Positions 1 to 5,356 of a stretch of DNA of 13,807 bases are shown one piece after another (the first letter of the stretch is position 1; each line of letters begins with the position of its first letter). The DNA comes from Verrucomicrobiota bacterium (lineage in GTDB: Bacteria > Verrucomicrobiota > Verrucomicrobiia > Opitutales > Opitutaceae). The notes under the pieces are model-generated. The model made no database searches and was not told the origin of the DNA. It saw nothing but the letters and a program-made list of their open reading frames with translations. The translations under genes and the position numbers were made by a program. The stretch lies in assembly GCA_023446865.1 (NCBI GenBank), contig JAEXPL010000369.1, forward strand, positions 1 through 13,807. The letters are read 5' to 3'.

Positions 1-131
1 CTGGAGGACTGGCCGCAGTCGCGGGCGCAAGTGCGCGAAGAACGACACATCCGAGATTGCCGCAGCCCCACCTCATACTCGTCTGCGTATAGCGCGGAAC
101 CTGCACGCAGCGGGCTTGGTGTCCGAAGACG
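1..131. other. Left-edge stretch with no supported gene
   Basis: I see no gene that I can support here. One rightward frame entering from the left edge stays open until a TAG at 90-92 and could be the last 29 codons of a gene cut by the window, but its translation has no recognisable motif. A leftward ATG at 75-73 opens a short frame running off the edge, also without recognisable features. A small inverted repeat (GCGC AAGT GCGC, about 26-37) is present and of unknown meaning. Confidence 0.3.
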
Positions 132-158
132 AAAAACCCCGGTACCTCGACCGGGGTT
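132..158 (-). terminator. Rho-independent terminator downstream of rho
   Basis: Read on the minus strand, the stem AACCCCGGT (158-150) and ACCGGGGTT (143-135) pairs perfectly over 9 bp around a 6-nt loop. It is followed by a T run that starts within the stem end and continues to 132. It begins 30 nt after the rho stop codon, in the correct orientation to end the rho transcript. The stem is GC-rich in the middle and the U-tract has five residues, a textbook intrinsic terminator. Confidence 0.85.
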
Positions 159-188
159 GGGGACACTGGCGGGAACGCAACGGGCGGC

Positions 189-1382
189 TCAGCGGGCGAT
201 GAGCTTGAGGAACTCCTCGTTGCTCTTCGTCTTGCTCAGGCGCGTGATCATCGTCTCCGAGGCTTCCTCGATGCGGGCGCTGACGAGCGCACGGCGGAAG
301 AAGTGGATCGCCTCGAGTTCCTTGGCGGGGATGAGCAGTTCCTCGCGGCGGGTGCCGGAAGCGGCGACGTTGATCGCGGGCCAGATGCGCATCTCGGCGA
401 CCTTGCGGTCGAGGACCATCTCCATGTTGCCGGTACCCTTGAACTCCTGGAAGATGACTTCGTCCATGCGGCTGCCGGTCTCGATGAGCGCGGAGGCGAG
501 GATCGTGAGGCTGCCGGCCTCCTCGGTGTTGCGCGCGGCGGCGAAGAGCTGGCGCGGCTTCTCGAGGGCGCGGGAGTCGACACCGCCGGACATCGTCTTG
601 CCGCCGGTGCGGGCGTTGTTGTGCGCACGGGCCAGACGGGTGATCGAATCGAGGAGGATGAGCACGTGGCGGCCGGCCTCGACAAGGCGCTTGGCGCGTT
701 CGATGCAAAGGTCGGCGACGCGGAGGTGGTTCTGGAGCGGCTCGTCGTTGGACGAGGCCCAGACCTCGGCGCCGGGCACGCTGCGGCGGAAATCGGTGAC
801 CTCCTCGGGGCGCTCGTCGACGAGGAGGATCATGACGTGCAGCTCGGGATGGTTCTCGAGGGCACCGAAGGCGATGTCGCGCAGGAGCGTGGTCTTGCCG
901 GTGCGCGGCGGGGCGACGATGAGACCGCGGGTGCCCTTGCCCACGGGGCAGAACAGATCCATCGCGCGCACGGTCATGCGATGGTCCTTGGTCTCGAGCT
1001 TGATCTGCTTGTCGGGGGTGATGGTGGTGAGCTGCGTGAAGTCCGGCATCCGCAGGCGTTCCTCGACCGTCATGCCGTCGATCTTCTCGATGAAGCGGAC
1101 CTTCGGGTTGGGGAAACGCGGGTCGGGGTTGGCGACGGCCTCGATGAAGCTGCCCTGCTTGAGCTTGAAGCGGCGGACGAGTTCCTTCGGGAGATAGGGG
1201 TCGGTGGGGCGGGTCTTGCCGCATTTCGCCGCGTCGAGGAGCGCGCCAGCCTTGTCGTTGGTGAGGTCGAGGATGCCCCGCACCCGAATCTCATTGGGCG
1301 CAAGGGTGCCGGGCTGCGGCGGTTGACCTTGGGCAGGCGGAACGGACGCGGCGGGAACGGTGGGCTGCTGCTGATTTTCCAT
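189..1382 (-). CDS. rho: Transcription termination factor Rho
   Basis: Rho is a hexameric RNA-dependent ATPase/helicase that ends transcription at unstructured C-rich RNA. The 397-aa product has the full motor core: Walker A APPRTGKTT (157-165), Walker B LILLDS (241-246), Q-loop SGGVDSRAL (265-273) and R-loop EFKGTGNMEM (313-322). E. coli Rho is 419 aa. Here the first 30 residues are a Pro/Gln-rich tail, and I see no N-terminal helix bundle (Rho_N). The cold-shock-like RNA-binding domain is present in outline (about 31-130), but the RNP1-like GFGFLR stretch is replaced by KAGALLD. I chose the ATG at 1382 because the translation upstream is low-complexity Arg/Ser-rich and does not look like Rho; no clear Shine-Dalgarno sequence precedes it. 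The gene is monocistronic: a terminator follows, and the upstream gene is divergent. Identity is certain; the N-terminal oddity is my reading. Confidence 0.97.
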   Translation of the reverse strand: MENQQQPTVPAASVPPAQGQPPQPGTLAPNEIRVRGILDLTNDKAGALLDAAKCGKTRPTDPYLPKELVRRFKLKQGSFIEAVANPDPRFPNPKVRFIEKIDGMTVEERLRMPDFTQLTTITPDKQIKLETKDHRMTVRAMDLFCPVGKGTRGLIVAPPRTGKTTLLRDIAFGALENHPELHVMILLVDERPEEVTDFRRSVPGAEVWASSNDEPLQNHLRVADLCIERAKRLVEAGRHVLILLDSITRLARAHNNARTGGKTMSGGVDSRALEKPRQLFAAARNTEEAGSLTILASALIETGSRMDEVIFQEFKGTGNMEMVLDRKVAEMRIWPAINVAASGTRREELLIPAKELEAIHFFRRALVSARIEEASETMITRLSKTKSNEEFLKLIAR

Positions 1383-1577
1383 GATACGAGAGGGCGAAGC
1401 GACCGTGGCTTGGGTCCGGCAAATCGAGGAGGCGCCTCGGGGACGTAGAACACGTCCAAAACGCACCACTGGAATCGCACACGTGAACGACCGGACGAGG
1501 TTGTCGGGTCTCCCGAGAGGGCGTGGGTGTCAGGCCTGTTCTCGGGCGCGGGAGCCAAGCCGTTGCCGGCTGCTTCG
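1383..1577 (-). promoter_or_regulatory. Candidate long 5' leader of rho
   Basis: If the promoter candidate at 1584-1611 is used, the rho mRNA carries a leader of about 195 nt. Within it, GGACGT and ACGTCC (1441-1446 and 1452-1457) form a 6-bp hairpin with a 5-nt loop, and a 10-bp palindrome GAGGCGCCTC lies at 1429-1438. In E. coli, rho has a long leader and is autoregulated by termination within it; a similar role here is inference. No convincing leader peptide was identified. Confidence 0.35.
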
Positions 1578-1583
1578 CCTCGG

Positions 1584-1611
1584 ACCGTAGGGGTGCCGGG
1601 GACGCTGTCAA
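1584..1611 (-). promoter_or_regulatory. Candidate sigma-70-type promoter for rho
   Basis: On the minus strand a perfect -35 hexamer TTGACA (1611-1606) is followed, after a 16-nt spacer, by TACGGT (1589-1584). The second hexamer matches the -10 consensus TATAAT at only three of six positions (T1, A2 and T6). The predicted start near 1577 lies about 195 nt before the rho ATG. The perfect -35 in otherwise very GC-rich DNA is the main support; the -10 is weak. Confidence 0.4.
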
Positions 1612-1670
1612 TGCTTGGAATGCGGTGGTTTTGGCGGGCGCGGCGGCGCGAGGATGATCGGCCGCGGAAG

Positions 1671-1688
1671 GCGCTGGGGCGCCAGCGC
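1671..1688. repeat. Inverted repeat upstream of the pseudopilin operon
   Basis: GCGCTGG (1671-1677) and CCAGCGC (1682-1688) form a perfect 7-bp inverted repeat around GGCG, followed by an A-run (1691-1695). There is no T-run on the plus-strand side, so it is not an intrinsic terminator for that strand. It lies 54 bp before the first pseudopilin gene and could be a protein-binding site or a leader hairpin. Confidence 0.35.
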
Positions 1689-1700
1689 GGAAAAACAGCA

Positions 1701-1729
1701 TTGCGCCGCGCGAGTGGTGAAACTTTGAT
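1701..1729 (+). promoter_or_regulatory. Weak candidate promoter for the pseudopilin operon
   Basis: TTGCGC (1701-1706) and TTTGAT (1724-1729) are separated by 17 nt. The second matches the -10 consensus at four of six positions and sits in the most AT-rich spot of the intergenic region. A start near 1736 would leave almost no leader before the ATG at 1742, which also lacks a Shine-Dalgarno sequence; a leaderless or near-leaderless mRNA is therefore possible. This is speculative. Confidence 0.2.
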
Positions 1730-1741
1730 CACGCACGTCCG

Positions 1742-2407
1742 ATGGCGCGGCCGTTGTCACCCCACGACGGTGGGCGGGGATCCGAGGGAACCCGGCCGGG
1801 ACCCGTGCGCGCCTGCGCCGCCGGTTTCACTCTCCTCGAGTTGTTGGCGGTCGTCGCGATCATCGCGGTGCTGGCCGCGCTCGTCCTCGGGGCATCGGCT
1901 GGTGCGCGGGAGCGTTCGAGGCGCGCCCGCTGTTCGGCGGAGCTCGCGGTGTTGGCACAGGCGCTGGAGGCGTATCGGGCGCACGTCGGCGACTATCCGC
2001 GCACCGGGGCGGCGCCGAATCTTCCCTCCGGTATCTGTGCGACGGACGACGGGCCGGGGATCCTCTTCAACGCGCTGACCGGGCGCCGCGGCCCGAGCGC
2101 GGTGCTGCAGCCGATCGAGGGGCGCGTGCTCGTACCTCTCGCCTCCTGCGTGCTCGCGACCGGGGCGCTGCCGACGCCTGGCGACACCGCGCAGGCGGCT
2201 AATGCCTTCCTCGATCCCTGGGGTCGGCGTTACCTGTATTGGTACAAAACCGGCAGCCGGTGGACGGCGCCCGCGCCGGTGCTGCTCTCGGCCGGGCCGG
2301 ACGGCGTGGCCGAACTCCCCGCCGAGCCAGCGCACTGGGATGGTTCGCCGCCCGCGGGCAACGGCGCCAACGCCGACAACATCGCCGCCACTGGCCCCGC
2401 CTCATGA
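1742..2407 (+). CDS. GspG-like major pseudopilin (prepilin-type protein)
   Basis: This 221-aa protein resembles GspG, the major pseudopilin of type II secretion systems, which assembles into a short periplasmic pseudopilus. It has a 28-residue leader ending in Gly28, then FTLLE with the Glu at position +5 (E33) and a hydrophobic helix to about residue 50, so a prepilin peptidase should cleave after Gly28. The C-terminal half has the GspG-like pattern DPWGRRY (159-165), SAGPDG (183-188) and ADNI (211-214), the region that binds calcium in known GspG proteins. A stop codon at 1718-1720 limits the upstream extension, so ATG 1742 is the first start. A GTG at 1805 would give a short leader (MRACAAG), but the sibling proteins also have long basic leaders. 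It is the first gene of the six-gene operon; its stop overlaps the next start by four bases (ATGA). Confidence 0.85.
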   Translation: MARPLSPHDGGRGSEGTRPGPVRACAAGFTLLELLAVVAIIAVLAALVLGASAGARERSRRARCSAELAVLAQALEAYRAHVGDYPRTGAAPNLPSGICATDDGPGILFNALTGRRGPSAVLQPIEGRVLVPLASCVLATGALPTPGDTAQAANAFLDPWGRRYLYWYKTGSRWTAPAPVLLSAGPDGVAELPAEPAHWDGSPPAGNGANADNIAATGPAS

Positions 2408-3075
2408 CCACCTGCGACCCGACGATCTCCGCCCACGCTCGCGCACACCGCGAGCGCGCGGGCCGGCGCGCCTTCACACTCGTCGAACTGCTCACCGTCA
2501 TCGCCGTGCTCGGGATTCTCGCGGCAATTCTGGTGCCGGTAGTCGGTCGCGCTCAGGAAGCTGCCCGGCGCGCACGAGCGAAGACACAGTTCGCGCAATG
2601 GGCGATGGCCATCGAGGCGTTTCGCGCCGAGTACGGCTACTACCCGAACTTCTCCGTCACCACGACAGCGCCACTACCGACCGACTGCCGAATCAACGAA
2701 GTGCCGGGCCTGTTCGCACAAACGCTCGCGGGTCGTCGGGCCGACGGCGCGGCGCCGGACCTCCCACGAGCCATCGCGGCCAACCCCCGACGGATTCCGT
2801 TCCTGACGTTCACCGCCGACGAACTCGGAGGGGGAGTGAATCCGCCGGTCCGTGACGCGCTGGGCAACACCGACATCGTCCTGCTGGTCGACCGCGACGG
2901 CGACGGCCTGATCCCGGCGCCGAGCGTGTTGCCAACGGTGACCTCGTCCGAGACCGGTCGCACGCTCACACCGGAACCCATCGTTTTCCCGACCGGCGGG
3001 ATCAGGGCGGGTGTTGTGTTCTACTCCGCGGGCAGCGGCACCTCGGCCGACTCGATCGTCTACAGTTGGCGATGA
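2404..3075 (+). CDS. Second GspG-like pseudopilin
   Basis: This 223-aa prepilin-like protein has an Arg-rich leader, then A23|FTLVE with Glu28 at +5 and a hydrophobic helix to about residue 46. Residue -1 of the cleavage site is Ala instead of the usual Gly. The mature part begins like a major pseudopilin (AEYGYYPN, 75-82) and contains DRDGDG (163-168), a DxDxDG loop of the calcium-binding type. It ends with VVFYSAG (204-210) and a terminal SWR, the general layout of GspG-like proteins. It differs enough from the preceding gene that the two are probably distinct subunits and not a recent duplication. The start ATG at 2404 overlaps the previous stop (ATGA), and its own stop overlaps the next start in the same way, which implies translational coupling. 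Confidence 0.82.
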   Translation: MTTCDPTISAHARAHRERAGRRAFTLVELLTVIAVLGILAAILVPVVGRAQEAARRARAKTQFAQWAMAIEAFRAEYGYYPNFSVTTTAPLPTDCRINEVPGLFAQTLAGRRADGAAPDLPRAIAANPRRIPFLTFTADELGGGVNPPVRDALGNTDIVLLVDRDGDGLIPAPSVLPTVTSSETGRTLTPEPIVFPTGGIRAGVVFYSAGSGTSADSIVYSWR

Positions 3076-3776
3076 AAACGGCCCGAACACTCCCAACGCG
3101 GAGAACGGCTGCCGCCCGGTTGCGCACCGCAGGATTCACGCTCTTCGAGCTTCTGGCCGTCGTCGGGCTGATGGCGGCGGTGGCCGCCGTGGCGGTCGCC
3201 GGCTTTCGTGCTGGTAGAATGGGGGCGGAGCGTGATGCGGCGGTGGCCTTGCTCGCCTCCCGTGCGGCCGCCGCGCGCCATCTGGCGCCCTCGCGCGGCG
3301 AGGCGGCAAGGCTCATGTTCCATGCCGATCCAGCGGATCCTGAGCGCTACCTCCGATATGTCGTCGTGGCGGTTCCGGATGGTGCGGGGTGGCGCGCGCA
3401 CGACGGCGGCACCTTTTTGCCCGGACGAAGCGTCGTGTTGCCTCCGGACGGGCCGGCTGCCAGCGGGCCCGGCGCGGTGCGACTCGCAGCCGACGACTGG
3501 AGCCGTCCATCAGGCGGTCTTCTCCGCTCGACGGCGCTGCGAACGTACGCGAGCAGCGGTGGTGGGCCCCCTGTGCTCGGGACAACGCTCTGGTGGGTCG
3601 TGCATTTTTCGCCGAACGGCGGCGCGCTGGGCGGCGACCTGGTCGTCGCCACCGGTCGGCGACAAGATGCGACGGTCCCGGTCACTGTCGTGTGCGAGGA
3701 CCCGGAGGAGGTGGCCGGTCTCGCACTGTCGTCGTACGGCGTGCCGACCTTCCTGCGGAACCGGGCGGAGTTCTGA
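3072..3776 (+). CDS. GspH-like minor pseudopilin
   Basis: This 234-aa protein has a basic leader, then G21|FTLFE with Glu26 at +5 and a hydrophobic helix to about residue 44. The rest is a beta-rich pattern (LRYVVVAV at 94-101, TLWWVVHFSPNGG at 172-184) like GspH/FimT-type minor pseudopilins, which sit near the tip of a pseudopilus. It may correspond to the family I recall as Verru_Chthon cassette protein D; that is from memory. ATG 3072 overlaps the previous stop (ATGA); a TTG two codons upstream is possible but less likely. The next gene starts 3 nt after its stop. Confidence 0.75.
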   Translation: MKTARTLPTRRTAAARLRTAGFTLFELLAVVGLMAAVAAVAVAGFRAGRMGAERDAAVALLASRAAAARHLAPSRGEAARLMFHADPADPERYLRYVVVAVPDGAGWRAHDGGTFLPGRSVVLPPDGPAASGPGAVRLAADDWSRPSGGLLRSTALRTYASSGGGPPVLGTTLWWVVHFSPNGGALGGDLVVATGRRQDATVPVTVVCEDPEEVAGLALSSYGVPTFLRNRAEF

Positions 3777-3779
3777 GCC

Positions 3780-4295
3780 ATGACCCGCCCTGTGCCCAGC
3801 ATCTCGCGCCCCCGCCGAGGGCTCTCGCTCATCGAAGTGCTGGTCGCAATCGCGATCTGCGCCGGTGCGGTGCTCGCCGGGCTCGCGCTCTTCGGGCCGG
3901 CAGTCGCCGCAACGCGCGAGGTGGCCGACCGCCGCACGGCCCAACGCCTGGCGGAACGTATCGACGGCGAGTTGGCGCGGGCGAGTTTCGGCGCGGTCAC
4001 CTCGGCCACCGCCGGGAGCAACTCCCTCGTCCTCGTCGCGGATTCCGCCGGCACGCGCATCGTTCTTGCGGCCGATGCCGACAACGATCCCGTGGCGGGA
4101 ACGCCGCCCGGAATCCCGGCCGCGCAACGGTACTTCCACATCACCGTGGCGCGCGCTCCGCGCCCGGAGGCGACGGCCGCATACGTCGTGCTGGAAGTCC
4201 GGGTGCGCTGGCCACACCTGCAACCACCGGATGGGGCAGCGGTCCCGGAGGCGCAGCGCATGGAGTTTCGGTTTCACACCGCGCTCGTCCGATGA
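3780..4295 (+). CDS. GspI/PilV-like minor pseudopilin
   Basis: This 171-aa protein has a short basic leader, then G14|LSLIEVLVAIAI with Glu19 at +5. The pattern 'LSLIEVLVAIAI' is characteristic of GspI and PilV proteins. The mature part is short and ends in a beta-rich segment with VRVRWP (140-145), as in GspI-like proteins, which initiate pseudopilus assembly together with GspJ and GspK. A GGAG at 3767-3770, nine bases before the ATG, is a likely ribosome binding site located in the end of the previous gene. The stop overlaps the next start (ATGA). It may match Verru_Chthon cassette protein B. Confidence 0.78.
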   Translation: MTRPVPSISRPRRGLSLIEVLVAIAICAGAVLAGLALFGPAVAATREVADRRTAQRLAERIDGELARASFGAVTSATAGSNSLVLVADSAGTRIVLAADADNDPVAGTPPGIPAAQRYFHITVARAPRPEATAAYVVLEVRVRWPHLQPPDGAAVPEAQRMEFRFHTALVR

Positions 4296-5356
4296 AACGC
4301 GTGTCCCAGGACGTGCGGGCACGCGACTGCCGGAGCGGCTTCACGCTCATCGAGCTGCTTGCGGCGAGCGCCATCACGTTGGTGCTCGCCGGGATCATGG
4401 TGGTGTTGCTCGCCCACATGACGCGCGTCTGGGCTCGGGCGAGCGGCGGGTTGGTCGCCACGCAACAGGCGGAACAGGCGCTCGACCTGCTGGCGCGGGA
4501 CCTCCAGACGGCGGTGCTGCGGCGCGACGGGCGTGTTTGGCTGGCGGCGACGGTGCAACCCGACCAGAGCGGCGCCGGTGACTGCGGCGGCACGCTCGGC
4601 GCGTGGTCGCCGCCGGTGCGCAAACCGGGAGCGGCGGATCCGGGCGCGCCCGACTCGTCGCTCGCTTTGGCGCCGCCGAGCGGACGGATCGACGACTGCC
4701 GTTTCGGAATGGCGGGAGTTTGGCTGCGGTTCGTTACGAATGTCCCGGACCGCAACGATGAGAGCGCCGCGGTCTCGGCGCCACGCGTGGTGGCCTACCA
4801 GATCGTCCGCCGTGCGGTGGCGGCGAACGCCGGCTCGGCGCAGCGCTACGGGCTGTTTCGCGCCGAGGTGAGATCGTATAGCGACGTCAGTCCGGCCCGG
4901 GAGCGTTCGACTGCGACCTGTGGCTACGATGTCTTCGCCGCCGCGTACAACAGCACCGCCGGCGGCGGCAACATTGGCGACGGTGGCACGATCCGCCGGC
5001 CGCGGCGGGACCAACTCCTCGCCAACGACGTGATCGATTTCGGGGTGCGCTTCTTCCGCCGGACGGCAGTCGGTGGTGATCCCGTCCTGTTGTTTCCGAT
5101 CGACGAGACCAATCGCGGTTTCGCGGCGACGACGTCGATCGGCGCAACGCCGCCGAACCCGAGCGTATCGCTTGCCGCGATGCGCTACGGCTTCCCGACC
5201 GAGGCCGAGGTGTTCGTTCGCGTGCTCACCGAGGAGGGCGCGCGGCAGATCGAAGCGATCGAGGCGGGCCGACTGGTCGGACCGCGCTGGTGGGAAATCG
5301 CGGTCGCCCACTCGGTGGTGCTGACGCGACGAGTGGGGTTGGAGGCGTCACCATGA
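4292..5356 (+). CDS. GspJ/PilW-like pseudopilin
   Basis: This 354-aa protein has the leader end G16|FTLIE with Glu21 at +5 and a hydrophobic helix to about residue 41. An amphipathic stretch follows (TQQAEQALDLLARDLQ, 57-72), typical of GspJ/PilW. Near the C-terminal third, ANDVIDFGVRFF is the usual GspJ/PilW signature of a strand pairing with the pilin body, and a helix with EVFVRVLTEEGAR follows. It is longer than typical GspJ (about 200 aa) because of central loops rich in Gly, Ser and Pro. The size and features fit the family I recall as Verru_Chthon cassette protein C. ATG 4292 and the following ATG 5353 both overlap adjacent stops (ATGA), so the gene is tightly coupled on both sides. 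Confidence 0.78.
   Translation: MKRVSQDVRARDCRSGFTLIELLAASAITLVLAGIMVVLLAHMTRVWARASGGLVATQQAEQALDLLARDLQTAVLRRDGRVWLAATVQPDQSGAGDCGGTLGAWSPPVRKPGAADPGAPDSSLALAPPSGRIDDCRFGMAGVWLRFVTNVPDRNDESAAVSAPRVVAYQIVRRAVAANAGSAQRYGLFRAEVRSYSDVSPARERSTATCGYDVFAAAYNSTAGGGNIGDGGTIRRPRRDQLLANDVIDFGVRFFRRTAVGGDPVLLFPIDETNRGFAATTSIGATPPNPSVSLAAMRYGFPTEAEVFVRVLTEEGARQIEAIEAGRLVGPRWWEIAVAHSVVLTRRVGLEASP
5341..5345 (+). promoter_or_regulatory. Strong ribosome binding site for the 913-aa protein
   Basis: GGAGG lies 7 nt before the ATG at 5353, inside the end of the preceding gene. It decides the start in favour of this ATG over an in-frame start further upstream (5290), and places the basic residues and the hydrophobic helix directly at the N-terminus. 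Confidence 0.7.

Noticed and set aside
303..1448. Long open frames antisense to rho
   Set aside because: In GC-rich DNA the opposite strand of a real gene often stays open; the translations are low-complexity and the rho reading is unambiguous.
1383..1469. Upstream start of rho adding 29 residues
   Set aside because: The extension is Arg/Ser-rich without similarity to Rho; the ATG at 1382 gives a more natural start, MENQQQ.
3389..4291. N-terminal extension of the GspJ-like protein reaching back into the GspH- and GspI-like genes
   Set aside because: It is the shadow frame of two well-supported prepilin genes and is Arg-rich; the ATGA overlap at 4292 and the leader MKRVSQDVRARDCRSG mark the true start.
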